A stretch of DNA of 45,412 nt from positions 1 to 45,412 of the forward strand of contig CAJWYI010000004.1 of assembly GCA_913049815.1 (NCBI GenBank). Reading direction: 5' to 3'. Below are positions 34,048 through 42,739 of this stretch, piece after piece (positions within the stretch are counted from its first letter, which is position 1; each line of letters starts with the position of its first letter). The stretch comes from an uncultured Gammaproteobacteria bacterium (GTDB lineage: Bacteria; Pseudomonadota; Gammaproteobacteria; Pseudomonadales; Azotimanducaceae). Position numbers and translations under genes: made by a program. The notes below the pieces were generated by a model, which was not told the origin of the DNA, made no database searches, and saw only the letters and a program-made list of their open reading frames with translations.

Positions 34048-35802
34048 TTACGCCAACAGAGACTCAGGTATCTCAACGTGTTTGGCACGCAGGTATTCCC
34101 CCAATGATTTAGCTTGCTTGTCGATACGGTGGTTGGACGACACGCCACCTCCAAGCACCCCTCTGATCACAAAGTTCAACGCCAGCATATTGGGTAGTTC
34201 GTAGCGTTCAACCTCATAGGCACCGAAGTCAGGCAGCAGTGTCTTGAAACGATCAACCGTCAGGAATTCATGAAGAAAACCATACGCTTCATCAGATTTC
34301 GCCCAAACGCCACAGTTCGCAGCACCCCCTTTGTCGCCTGATCGGGTACCGAACAGTCTGCCAAACGGCACTTTTTTCGTAGCTCCGCGCGGTGCTGAGG
34401 GGATATCAACGGGCACTTGTTGATAGAACATCTCGGGCAGATCCAGTTGTTGTGTCGGTTGTATTTCTGTCATCGCACCATCCATATGGACGCGCTCCAC
34501 AACCTTCTTTGAATCAATAAAGCACGGCCAGTGCACGAGCACTTGATTGCCAGAGTAGCCACCACCACCCCGACCCGTGTTCCCGGGAATGTTCGCAAGG
34601 CCGAGCTCAGTCATTTTTGCCTGTAGTAGTCGACCCAGCTTCGAGGGATCACTCGCGACAAAAGTAATTCGGAGCGCAGCATGCGCCACCTCGTTCGTGT
34701 CAGGATCTTCATGATCACTGCGTATCAGTTGTACATCTACATCATCAAACTGTTCACGCCCACCAATATTGTGCAGGATTGCATCAAGGTATATCTCGGC
34801 TTTCTTCTCTATGTCGAGTCCGGTCAGCAGTACTTCAGTGCTCTGCTTATAGGGTCCCCGGGTATTCACACACACCTTGTGAGTCGGCGGCGGGTTACTC
34901 CCGCGTGTCCCGGATACACGCACGCGATCGTCACCCACCTGCTCGATTTTCAGCGTGTCAAAGTGGGCAACGACATCGGGGTTGTAGTATGCGGGCGTGG
35001 AGATCTCATACAGCAGCTGAGCACTGATCGTACCGACAGAGACCAGCCCCCCGGTTCCCGGATGTTTGGTCACTGTGAAGCTTCCATCCGCTTCAATTTC
35101 GGCAATTGGATAACCAACGTCTCGATAGCTAGGAACCTCTTCGAAGAAAGCATAGTTGCCACCGCAACATTGTGCACCACACTCGATGATATGACCGGCA
35201 GCAAGCGCACCCGCAAGCGCGTCGTAGTCGTCACGCGCCCAATTGAATTTCCAAGCAGCAGGGCCAATAACGACAGCGGCATCTGTCACGCGAGGGCAGA
35301 TCACAATGTCTGCACCGTTGTCGAGTGCCTCCTTAATGCCCCAAGCTCCGAAATAGGTGTTTGCAGTGACCACATCCGCGGCGGCGAGATCCTGGCCGGT
35401 ATCAATATTTGTAAAGGTCTCACCGCCTGCTTGAAGATACTCCAAGTCTGGAACAATATCGTCACCATCGATATAGGCTACCTTGGCCGTGATACCCAAC
35501 TCCTCGTAGATCTTCTCAACTTCCTCCGCCATACCTTGCGGATTGAGGCCGCCCGCATTGGACACGATCTTGATGCTGTTCGCGACACAGTGTTCTGCAA
35601 CCGCTTTGACCTGCTTCAGGAACGTCCCAACGTAACCTGTATTCCTAGACTGTCGCTGGTTGTAGAGGATCGTCATCGTGAGTTCCGCGAGATAGTCTCC
35701 TGTCAATACATCCACAGGACCACCGTCGATCATCTCCTTTGCAGCATCCAGACGATCGCCATAAAAACCAGAGCAATTTGCTACCCGCAATACCTCAACC
35801 AT
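34048..35802 (-). CDS. Acyclic terpene utilisation AtuA family protein
   Basis: This 584-residue protein opens with LRVANCSGFYGDRLDAAKEM and TGDYLAELTMTILYNQRQS, the start of the AtuA/DUF1446 domain. NAGGLNPQGMAEEV lies near residue 80 and CPRVTDAAVVIGPAAWKF near residue 190. A second conserved domain near residues 480-580 includes GTRSGDKGGAANCGVWAK. AtuA is needed for growth of Pseudomonas on citronellol/geraniol, but its reaction is not established. The ATG chosen follows GGGAG. The gene lies 87 bases after a crotonase gene on the same strand, with a GST before that. The geranyl-CoA carboxylase genes that normally accompany it are absent. Confidence 0.85.
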   Translation of the reverse strand: MVEVLRVANCSGFYGDRLDAAKEMIDGGPVDVLTGDYLAELTMTILYNQRQSRNTGYVGTFLKQVKAVAEHCVANSIKIVSNAGGLNPQGMAEEVEKIYEELGITAKVAYIDGDDIVPDLEYLQAGGETFTNIDTGQDLAAADVVTANTYFGAWGIKEALDNGADIVICPRVTDAAVVIGPAAWKFNWARDDYDALAGALAAGHIIECGAQCCGGNYAFFEEVPSYRDVGYPIAEIEADGSFTVTKHPGTGGLVSVGTISAQLLYEISTPAYYNPDVVAHFDTLKIEQVGDDRVRVSGTRGSNPPPTHKVCVNTRGPYKQSTEVLLTGLDIEKKAEIYLDAILHNIGGREQFDDVDVQLIRSDHEDPDTNEVAHAALRITFVASDPSKLGRLLQAKMTELGLANIPGNTGRGGGGYSGNQVLVHWPCFIDSKKVVERVHMDGAMTEIQPTQQLDLPEMFYQQVPVDIPSAPRGATKKVPFGRLFGTRSGDKGGAANCGVWAKSDEAYGFLHEFLTVDRFKTLLPDFGAYEVERYELPNMLALNFVIRGVLGGGVSSNHRIDKQAKSLGEYLRAKHVEIPESLLA

Positions 35803-35889
35803 CAAACATCTCCCAACTTCAAATTCCGTTTCTTCATATCCCTCGCTCGCGCCATCTCGCGCGAGCCACATCACACCATTGCTATCCCG

Positions 35890-36666
35890 TTAGCTCTTGA
35901 TCCAGGATGCATCACGTTTTTCACGGAAAGCCGCCATACCTTCAGCACCCTCTTCGGAGCGGAACATCCGACCACTCCATTCTGTGGTTAGTGCGAATCC
36001 TTCTTCGCGAGAAAGGGCCGATACCTGACGAACCAGTTTTTTACACTCAACCACCGCGTTGGGGCCACCACGACGGATCATGTCGATCTCCTCGTTTACA
36101 GCGGCTATCAGTTTGTCCCCGGGTACCGCGCGATGTGCAAAGCCCATGTCCACGGCCTGGGCACCGGTGAAACGCTCCCCAGTCACAAACAGCTTCATCC
36201 CGTGATGGACGCCCAACTTTGGCAGGCACACGACGGAGATTACTGCGGGAATCACGCCGATACGAACCTCACTGAAACTGAACTGCACGTCTTCTGCCGT
36301 GATCACAATGTCAGATGCACCAACAAGACCAAGGCCACCCGCAAATGCCGCGCCATTAACGGCCGCGATCACTGGCTTGGGGCTGTCCTGAATGGTCGTC
36401 AAGACATCTGGGTAGGGAACACTTCGTTTTGTCCCTTCGATGGATTGGCCTGGAGGGCTCTTTAGGTCGGCACCGGCACAGAACGCCGGGCCCGTACCGG
36501 TAATTATAATACATCGCGCCTCTGTATCTTCGTTGGCTTCCTTAAGGTGTTCATAGAGTTCGTTAACCAGCACCGCTGATAACGCATTACGATTTTCTGG
36601 TCTGTTCAGCGTGATCCACGCAGCACCATCTTTCACTTCATAAAGGGTGGCTTCTGTTCCTGCCAT
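35890..36666 (-). CDS. Enoyl-CoA hydratase-related protein (AtuE/LiuC-like)
   Basis: A 258-residue crotonase-fold enzyme. It has FCAGADLKSPPG (about 62), the helix AAFAGGLGLVGASD (about 107) and FSEVRIGVIPAVIS (about 133), the last being typical of methylglutaconyl/isohexenylglutaconyl-CoA hydratase relatives. The first classical glutamate is replaced (GGLGLV) and the second is kept in FSEVRIG. AGGAGAACGAC precedes the ATG. It lies directly upstream of the AtuA-family gene on the same strand, which favours a role in branched-chain or acyclic terpene acyl-CoA breakdown. That is an inference from context. Confidence 0.88.
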   Translation of the reverse strand: MAGTEATLYEVKDGAAWITLNRPENRNALSAVLVNELYEHLKEANEDTEARCIIITGTGPAFCAGADLKSPPGQSIEGTKRSVPYPDVLTTIQDSPKPVIAAVNGAAFAGGLGLVGASDIVITAEDVQFSFSEVRIGVIPAVISVVCLPKLGVHHGMKLFVTGERFTGAQAVDMGFAHRAVPGDKLIAAVNEEIDMIRRGGPNAVVECKKLVRQVSALSREEGFALTTEWSGRMFRSEEGAEGMAAFREKRDASWIKS

Positions 36667-36717
36667 GTCGTTCTCCTAATCGGGTAAAGGCCGGGTTAAA
36701 ATAAACTGAGAAACGCG

Positions 36718-37332
36718 TCAGTCGTTCTGTTTTTCTCGGGAAGACTTGAAAGCGGGACGCTCCATCATTTCCGCGAGGTAACGTTTACAGTTAGGCTTGT
36801 AACGTTCATCAAGTCCCAGTGATGTACCCAGAAAGAGTGCATATGCAACGGTAATATCGGCAATGGTGAAGCGATCAGCAACCAGAAAATGTTTGTCTTC
36901 GATGGCAGTTTCAACGCTGCGTAGTCGCGACAGGTACCATCGCGAGTAGTCATCAACGACCTGGGGCAATCTAGTCTCTTCAGGTTCCAAGCGCGAGTAT
37001 CGGAGCACCAGTGTCTGGGGGAACGTCAGCGTTGCATCACTACGATAGGTCCAGTTCAGATAGTCACCGTAGCCTGGCTCATCAGGTTTCACCGACAGAT
37101 CCGTCGGGCCATATTTTTCGACCAGGTAATGACAAATTCCAGATGACTCCGTCATGGTGACCTCACCATCGGTGAACGCCGGAACCGTGCCCAACGGGTT
37201 GATATCCAAATAACCTTCGTAGTTAAAACGGGGAGGAAACTCCATATTGATCAACTCATAGTCGATTCCCATCTCCTCGAGACACCACAACGGTCGGAGT
37301 GAACGGGCGTCTTTGCAGTGATAGAGTTTCAT
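36718..37332 (-). CDS. Glutathione S-transferase family protein
   Basis: A 204-residue cytosolic-type GST. The thioredoxin-fold half has MKLYHCKDARSLRPLW, the cis-proline loop NPLGTVPAFTDG (about 46-57) and the glutathione-binding TESSGICHYL (about 61-70). The helical half has the DRFTIADITVAYAL motif near residue 148, with the conserved N-cap aspartate. The serine in CKDARSL is a plausible catalytic residue. AAAGGATAATT precedes the ATG. It is 51 bases upstream of the crotonase gene in the AtuA run and may detoxify or isomerise an intermediate there. Confidence 0.9.
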   Translation of the reverse strand: MKLYHCKDARSLRPLWCLEEMGIDYELINMEFPPRFNYEGYLDINPLGTVPAFTDGEVTMTESSGICHYLVEKYGPTDLSVKPDEPGYGDYLNWTYRSDATLTFPQTLVLRYSRLEPEETRLPQVVDDYSRWYLSRLRSVETAIEDKHFLVADRFTIADITVAYALFLGTSLGLDERYKPNCKRYLAEMMERPAFKSSREKQND

Positions 37333-37534
37333 AATTATCCTTTCTAGCGTGATTGGGTCCGAGCCGTCGTCACGACCATTAGAATCCCGTGGTTATCCAG
37401 CCTTATCCAAGCGTAATGGTGCCAGTAAGTGTCGCTGATGTCGTTCGCCAACCCCGATGGTCCGGTAAACCCGCAATCTTGGCCGTTTATTCGCGCCGGA
37501 GCATACCAGAGTTAGGATTTCACGTGGACAGCGC

Positions 37535-37563
37535 TTGACCATCGCGTCCGACATCGCGACTAT
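37535..37563 (+). promoter_or_regulatory. Possible sigma-70 promoter for the dienoyl-CoA-isomerase-like gene
   Basis: TTGACC (37535-37540) and GACTAT (37558-37563) are separated by 17 bases. The -35 matches consensus in five of six positions and the -10 in three. It lies about 33 bases before the ATG at 37597, with a GAGAG ribosome site between. The divergent gap of 264 bases to the GST gene shows no gene. Confidence 0.35.
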
Positions 37564-37596
37564 GCCGCCGCAGCCATTTTTTTTAGCGAGAGACTC

Positions 37597-38448
37597 ATGG
37601 CCCACCAATGCTTTGATGTATCCATCGACGATCAGATCGCACATATCCGCCTAATTCGTCCTGAAAAACGCAACAGCATGAATGCAGTATTCTGGGATGA
37701 ACTACCTGAAATTATCGACGACATCGACAATGGCGCACGAGCGCGGGTCATTGTTATTTCTTCAACCGGACCCCACTTTTCTTCAGGTCTGGACATCAGT
37801 TCTATTGGTAGTGGCGAAGTCGGCGCGGGCGACCGGCAGGCGGCAAAATCCGATCCCAAACAACGCAGGACACGCGGTGCTGCCTTTTACGACAACGTCA
37901 GGCGTATGCAGTCCACCTTCAGCTGCCTGGAAACCTGCAGGATCCCCGTCCTGGTCGCCATTCAGGGAGGTTGTATTGGCGGCGGCGTAGACTTTGCTAC
38001 CGCTTGCGATATTCGCTATGCCTCTGAAGATGCCTACTTCACAGTCTTTGAAGTCAAAATTGGCATGACCGCTGATGTCGGTACGTTCCCAAGGCTGGTG
38101 AAACTGATTCCTGAGGGTATCGTAAGAGAACTGGCTTACACCGGCCGACGCATGTCAGCCAGCGAGGCGATGTCAGTCGGACTCGTGAATCGGGTCTTTC
38201 CGGACCATGACAGTCTGATCAAAGGGGTCATGGAGGTAGCGGCTGATATCGCTTCCAAAGCACCCCTCGCAGTCTATGGCTGTAAACAGATGATCAACTA
38301 TGCGCGCGATCACAGCACAGCAGACGGCCTCGACTACATATCGATCTGGAACGCGAGCATGTTACAGCCTGACGAGATGGCTGAGGCGATAACCGCAAAC
38401 CGTGAGCAGCGAGCAGGAGATTTCGCAGACCTGCCGCCCAGGCGCTGA
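37597..38448 (+). CDS. Crotonase, dienoyl-CoA isomerase (ECH1)-like
   Basis: A 283-residue crotonase-fold enzyme. GPHFSSGLDISS lies near residue 60 and GGCIGGGVDFATACDIRY near residue 127. FTVFEVKIGMTADVGTFPRL near residue 149 keeps the glutamate and aspartate seen in delta3,5-delta2,4-dienoyl-CoA isomerase (KEVxxGLAADVGT), which shift a double bond in odd-position unsaturated acyl-CoAs. The length and the MSASEAMSVGLVNRVF motif also fit that group. It is convergent with the PhyH gene, with 16 bases between the stops, and divergent from the GST gene. Confidence 0.88.
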   Translation: MAHQCFDVSIDDQIAHIRLIRPEKRNSMNAVFWDELPEIIDDIDNGARARVIVISSTGPHFSSGLDISSIGSGEVGAGDRQAAKSDPKQRRTRGAAFYDNVRRMQSTFSCLETCRIPVLVAIQGGCIGGGVDFATACDIRYASEDAYFTVFEVKIGMTADVGTFPRLVKLIPEGIVRELAYTGRRMSASEAMSVGLVNRVFPDHDSLIKGVMEVAADIASKAPLAVYGCKQMINYARDHSTADGLDYISIWNASMLQPDEMAEAITANREQRAGDFADLPPRR

Positions 38449-38464
38449 TCGCACTCAGCAGATC

Positions 38465-39364
38465 CTACGCGATGGTTGGGACCCGCTGGTTCTGTCTCTG
38501 ATAGGGAAACGTGTCGCTGAATCCGGCCAGCTCCCGGAACAAGGCGGGGTCCGTACAGTCATCTGCCAGTGCTCGGTCGAAGTGATTCTGAATATCCTCC
38601 TGACTGGTCACCATCTGATGACGATAGTAGTTGGCAATCGAGATGCGCATACCAGGTGTCAGCTTCGGGTATGCACCATGCCAGGTCGCTCCATGAAAAA
38701 CGATGACCGAACCACGTGGTGCTTCCACCGCTCGTGCCTGGCTGACGGCTGCAGGAAACGCGGGCCGCGAGCCAAAACGATGTGAGCCTGGTACATAAGC
38801 CAGCGCACCGCCTTCCTTGGTGTAGTCTGTCAGACACCAGTTGGTATTCGCCGTGAGTGCCGAACGTCCCCAGGGTAACGGCATGGCATTCTGATCCGCA
38901 TGCAGACCCAGTGACGGACCGTAGCCGTGCTCGCCCTGCCACTTCACGAACGAATTATGGCTAGAGAATCGTGTCACCTGACGCCCAATCATCGATCGGA
39001 TTAACTCAACTGCTACGGGATTGACCGCCAGATCACGAAATACCCGGTGCAGACTGCCCAACTGCTGAATCAGAAACTGACTGGGCGCAGGATCCTCTGC
39101 GGTCAGCGAAGGCGCGGTCGCCTTAGGAAAAGACAGCGGCTGAAGTGGTCCCTGGTCCAGGTCAAAATCACACCCTGTAAGTTCCTTAGCGCGAGCCAAA
39201 AGACACTCCGTCAACTTATCGATGCGATCCATCGATACACCGTGCACGTCAGGTGGTACAACCGCAAGTCCATCCATCTCAAGTTGCAACAGGTACGGCT
39301 CTAGGCCCCTCTCCCTAGCAAATTCCGAGATACGGACCGGCTGTTGGCTCAACGATTCACTCAT
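38465..39364 (-). CDS. Phytanoyl-CoA dioxygenase (PhyH) family oxygenase
   Basis: A 299-residue Fe(II)/2-oxoglutarate-type oxygenase. The HxD iron pair is in SLGLHADQNAMPLPW near residue 155, a CLTDYTKEGGALAYVPGSH strand follows, and the distal histidine is in VFHGATWHGAYPKL near residue 230, with the arginine in GMRISIAN. GGGGGAGAG precedes the ATG. It probably hydroxylates an acyl-CoA or another small molecule. It is a second PhyH member beside that at 10.8-11.7 kb, distinct enough to act on another substrate. It stands alone, divergent from the dipeptidase gene. Confidence 0.88.
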   Translation of the reverse strand: MSESLSQQPVRISEFARERGLEPYLLQLEMDGLAVVPPDVHGVSMDRIDKLTECLLARAKELTGCDFDLDQGPLQPLSFPKATAPSLTAEDPAPSQFLIQQLGSLHRVFRDLAVNPVAVELIRSMIGRQVTRFSSHNSFVKWQGEHGYGPSLGLHADQNAMPLPWGRSALTANTNWCLTDYTKEGGALAYVPGSHRFGSRPAFPAAVSQARAVEAPRGSVIVFHGATWHGAYPKLTPGMRISIANYYRHQMVTSQEDIQNHFDRALADDCTDPALFRELAGFSDTFPYQRQNQRVPTIA

Positions 39365-39461
39365 GGCTCTCCCCCTAGGATCTTCTCAAAGCAGAACGAT
39401 GTCACTAACGGTATCATAGCAATAAACATCAGGACTGCCGTGTTCCATCAGGTCACCCCCT

Positions 39462-40745
39462 ATGAAAAATTCTAGGAAACCTTTTGCCCCCTTCATACCT
39501 ATCTGCCTTGTCGCACTGGCCACCTCCGCACTGCTGATGTCTTGCTCGTCGATCGATGTGGGTTCAGGCTTGTCACAACGCGCAATGAAGATTGCCGAGG
39601 AATCCTTGATCGTGGATACCCACATTGATGTCCCGTATCGGGTCTACAGGAATCCAGAGGTCGACGTTACCCAAGCGACCGAGGGAGGTGACTTCGACCT
39701 GCCTAGAGCTCGCAAAGGCCACCTCAATGGTGCATTCATGTCGATCTATATTCCTGCAGGCGTCGATCAGGAGGGGCGAGCTGGCGACTTGGCCAATGAA
39801 CTGATCGATCTCGTGGAAGGCATCGTGGCGAGGGCACCATCAGATTTTGCAATCGCGACCTGTTCGCAGGATCTGATACATCAAAAGCGCCAGGGACTCG
39901 TCTCACTACCCATGGGAATGGAGAATGGTGGGCCTATTGGCGATGACCTCGCAAGCGTGAAGCACTTCCGTGAGCGCGGAATTCGATACGTCACACTCAC
40001 CCATGGTCGATCCAATAAGATCTCAGACTCATCCTACGATACGAACCAACGCTGGAAGGGACTCTCCCCTTATGGCAAAGAGCTTGTCCCTGAACTCAAT
40101 AGTCAGGGAATCATGATTGATATCTCTCACCTATCCGATAAGGCTGCTTGGCAGGTCCTCGAACTATCCACTACTCCGGTCATCGCATCACATTCATCAT
40201 TGCGTCACTTCATCCCGGGATTCCATCGAAATATGACCGACGAGATGGTCAAGGCGCTTGCAGATAATGGTGGTGTGATACAGATCAATTTTGGCAGTGG
40301 TTTCATTCTTGAGGAATCTCGCATCTGGTCTTCCCAAAGATCAGCGGCTGAAGCTTGGTTTCGGCGAGAACAGGGAAACAATATGGACCCAGAAGCATTA
40401 CAGGCATTCAGGAAACAATGGCGTACAGAAAACCCTTATCCCTTCGCAGATACCGATGATGTACTTGACCATATCGATCGCGTCGTTGAGCTCGCAGGGA
40501 TTGACTACGTGGGTATCGGCTCCGACTATGATGGCGTCGGCGACACCCTACCTGATGGCCTCAAAGATGCGTCAACATTCCCCAATCTCATTCAGGGTCT
40601 TCTTGATCGAGGCTATTCGAAAACCGACATTCGAAAGATATTAGGAGACAACCTGATGCGCGTTTGGCGCGCCAATGAGGCATTTGCCGAATCCAGCGGC
40701 TACCCAACCCTTTGTACCAGTGACCTTTCGCGCGCCGAAGCGTAA
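39462..40745 (+). CDS. Membrane dipeptidase (peptidase family M19), lipoprotein
   Basis: A 427-residue zinc dipeptidase. A signal peptide (CLVALATSALLMSCSS) ends with a lipobox-like LMSC, so the mature protein is probably lipid-anchored in the periplasm. Metal ligands appear in IVDTHIDVPY (His-x-Asp, about 52), GMENGGPIGD (bridging glutamate), ASHSSLRHF (about 246) and VGIGSDYDGVGDTLPDG near residue 352. M19 enzymes cut dipeptides, some with a C-terminal D-residue, and some act on beta-lactams or other amides. Together with the D-aminoacylase-type gene it adds a peptide/D-amino-acid theme. The ribosome site is weak. Confidence 0.9.
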   Translation: MKNSRKPFAPFIPICLVALATSALLMSCSSIDVGSGLSQRAMKIAEESLIVDTHIDVPYRVYRNPEVDVTQATEGGDFDLPRARKGHLNGAFMSIYIPAGVDQEGRAGDLANELIDLVEGIVARAPSDFAIATCSQDLIHQKRQGLVSLPMGMENGGPIGDDLASVKHFRERGIRYVTLTHGRSNKISDSSYDTNQRWKGLSPYGKELVPELNSQGIMIDISHLSDKAAWQVLELSTTPVIASHSSLRHFIPGFHRNMTDEMVKALADNGGVIQINFGSGFILEESRIWSSQRSAAEAWFRREQGNNMDPEALQAFRKQWRTENPYPFADTDDVLDHIDRVVELAGIDYVGIGSDYDGVGDTLPDGLKDASTFPNLIQGLLDRGYSKTDIRKILGDNLMRVWRANEAFAESSGYPTLCTSDLSRAEA

Positions 40746-40797
40746 CCACCTCGAGATACAAGAGCCAGCAACGCCGCACACAAAGGAGCTCTATATC

Positions 40798-40868
40798 ATG
40801 CTGAACCGCGTCAGTTCATTAGCAGTGCTGCAGCGATATCGTTCAGCCTGACAACGCCCACCGGGTAG
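40798..40868 (+). pseudogene. Signal-peptide start of a lost secreted protein
   Basis: Behind a good ribosome site (AAAGGAG, nine bases) an ATG opens MLNRVSSLAV. The frame then stops after 17 codons. If one base is supplied near 40828, reading continues as LAAISFSLTTPTG before a TAG at 40866-40868; the joined text is a clear Sec-type signal peptide (basic start, hydrophobic core). Nothing of the mature protein can be read in the 120 bases that follow. It is most likely the front stub of an eroded gene placed after the dipeptidase. Confidence 0.35.
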
Positions 40869-40987
40869 GCTTCGACAAGCACCTCAAGTCAAATCTTTAG
40901 CACCTACTCGGTCCATGGGGATGGCTCAATTATTCGCTCGTTTGGGTGCCCTAGATCGCGTATGAATCTTGCTAAAAACCACGTCTG

Positions 40988-42439
40988 CTAATCTCCTCCC
41001 CAGGATTGCCGTTCAGCCGACATCGGATCGTTCTGCGCACGAATCCCCCGCTCTGACCCAAAACACATGGTCGTTCTGTAGCTATCGTAACGATGCCATG
41101 CCGGGATACCCTCGTGGCCCGGATTGCCGGTACGCGCAAAGTGAAGGTAAGAGTCCATCAACGCTGCCGACAGAGACTCTACTTCCTCACCTTGACCACA
41201 GAATTCATCCATGCCTTCAGCGGTCAGCGTTCCAAATACAAAAGGAATATCCAGTGAATGCACACTCCCGAGTCGTCCTTCCATGGCTGGTGACTGATGA
41301 TCAAACAGGTACATCCAGGTATCAGGCGTGTGCTGACGATGGAGACCTGCCGTTCGGATTGCCGGAATACGAAATGTGTTGTCTGTCATGATCGCTGTCC
41401 ATGCGTTCACCGGCGAACGACCCTCAGCGTAGGCCGGTATCATGGCCTCGGCACGTTCCCCATGAACATGTCGCAAACGACTTTCAAAATCGTCACGGGT
41501 CATTGCCTGCATCTCTGGATTCATCGCTGTCCACAAAGCGGACTCATGTTCACAGGAACCGATCATGAGCGGGATGCCCTTTGTATATATGCCGGATCCA
41601 ATGGTATCTACCAGCGGCGCTTTGATGACCTCACCGTCATGCACGGCGCCATATCCATAGGATGACGCCAATTGCCATTGAAGAATATCGTCAGACGAGA
41701 CACTTCTTAGGTGTTCGACACCCCCAAACGAATGGGCCAACGCATCTGTTGTCACGCGTGCTTCCGCCACTGTCCGGTGCATACCCAGCGATCCACTCAT
41801 AGGGACTGCTTTGTGAAACAACCCTGCCGCTTGTTCCATCCCCATCAGTGCGACGATATTGAAACCACCCGCGGATTGTCCAAAGACCGTCACATTCTCA
41901 GGATCCCCACCGAAAGTGGCAATGTTGTCTCGCACCCATTTGAGGGCCTCAACCTGATCCAGTAACGCCTCATTGCCAGACGCCCCCAACGACGGTGCGT
42001 GCAAGAATCCAAGTGCACCGAGACGATAGTTGAAGGTAACGACCACAGTATCGCCACGACGCGCCAGATGTTCGCCGTCAATCCGAGGTTGCGACCCGGA
42101 TCCCAGTGTGTTCGCGCCGCCATGAATCCAAAACAGCACAGGTCGTTTGAGATCATCCGTACCTGGCGTCCACACGTTCAGGAAGAGACAGTCTTCATTC
42201 GTTGGGTTTCCAGAAATACCGATGAGTTTCTGGAGACCTGCGACAGGCGCCTGCGGCGCCGAGAATCCAAACTTCGTCGCATCCCGCGTCTTCTTCCATG
42301 GTGTCACCGGAACCGGGGCGCGCCAGCGGAGGTCACCGACGGGCGGTTCGGCATAGGGTATTCCGAGGAATCGTGAAATGCCGTTCTCTTCTATCCCTTT
42401 CACTTCACCAGAGAGTGTCTTGATCGTTTTCGAGTTCAT
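40988..42439 (-). CDS. Type-B carboxylesterase/lipase
   Basis: A 483-residue alpha/beta-hydrolase of the carboxylesterase type-B family. It has the N-terminal FLGIPYAEPPVGDLRW, the NEDCLFLNVWTP signature (about 80-91), VLFWIHGGANTLGSGS for the oxyanion hole, and the nucleophile elbow VTVFGQSAGGFN near residue 185. A late histidine appears in LGSVHSLDIPFVFG near residue 395. It should hydrolyse a carboxylic ester, perhaps one made by the Baeyer-Villiger enzyme, though the two are far apart. No signal peptide is visible, so it is probably cytoplasmic. Confidence 0.9.
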   Translation of the reverse strand: MNSKTIKTLSGEVKGIEENGISRFLGIPYAEPPVGDLRWRAPVPVTPWKKTRDATKFGFSAPQAPVAGLQKLIGISGNPTNEDCLFLNVWTPGTDDLKRPVLFWIHGGANTLGSGSQPRIDGEHLARRGDTVVVTFNYRLGALGFLHAPSLGASGNEALLDQVEALKWVRDNIATFGGDPENVTVFGQSAGGFNIVALMGMEQAAGLFHKAVPMSGSLGMHRTVAEARVTTDALAHSFGGVEHLRSVSSDDILQWQLASSYGYGAVHDGEVIKAPLVDTIGSGIYTKGIPLMIGSCEHESALWTAMNPEMQAMTRDDFESRLRHVHGERAEAMIPAYAEGRSPVNAWTAIMTDNTFRIPAIRTAGLHRQHTPDTWMYLFDHQSPAMEGRLGSVHSLDIPFVFGTLTAEGMDEFCGQGEEVESLSAALMDSYLHFARTGNPGHEGIPAWHRYDSYRTTMCFGSERGIRAQNDPMSAERQSWGGD

Positions 42440-42739
42440 GTTGTGCCTGCTCTGGGGATTGGCCCTGCTATCATCTGGAGACCGGGAATTTCAAGCCAGC
42501 CAACGAAAAAGTAAAGCAATGTCACGGACAACGCGCCCGGGAATCCAAAACCTCGACGTTTTGCGCTCCGCCGACCCGTCGTTGTTTCAAACGCTCTCCA
42601 ATACCGTCATTGTCGGCTGGCGATAACTCACTGTCAGATTCTGGAACAACATGCTCTATGGCGTATTCTCTTGCGACGCTCAGGAACGAAAAGTGTAGCA
42701 AGTCCCCGATCACGAGTCCTTGCGCTATCGATGCCAACG
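42440..42739. other. Intergenic region without a recognisable gene
   Basis: These 300 bases separate the carboxylesterase start from the end of the lactonase gene; both lie on the minus strand, so the esterase promoter should be here. Small open frames exist on both strands, but none has a ribosome site with a protein-like sequence. I see no repeat or strong hairpin. Confidence 0.3.

Noticed and set aside
34681-35991. A 436-codon plus-strand open frame
   Set aside because: It lies opposite the AtuA gene, has a composition typical of antisense translation (many isolated histidine, arginine and threonine residues) and no domain I recognise.
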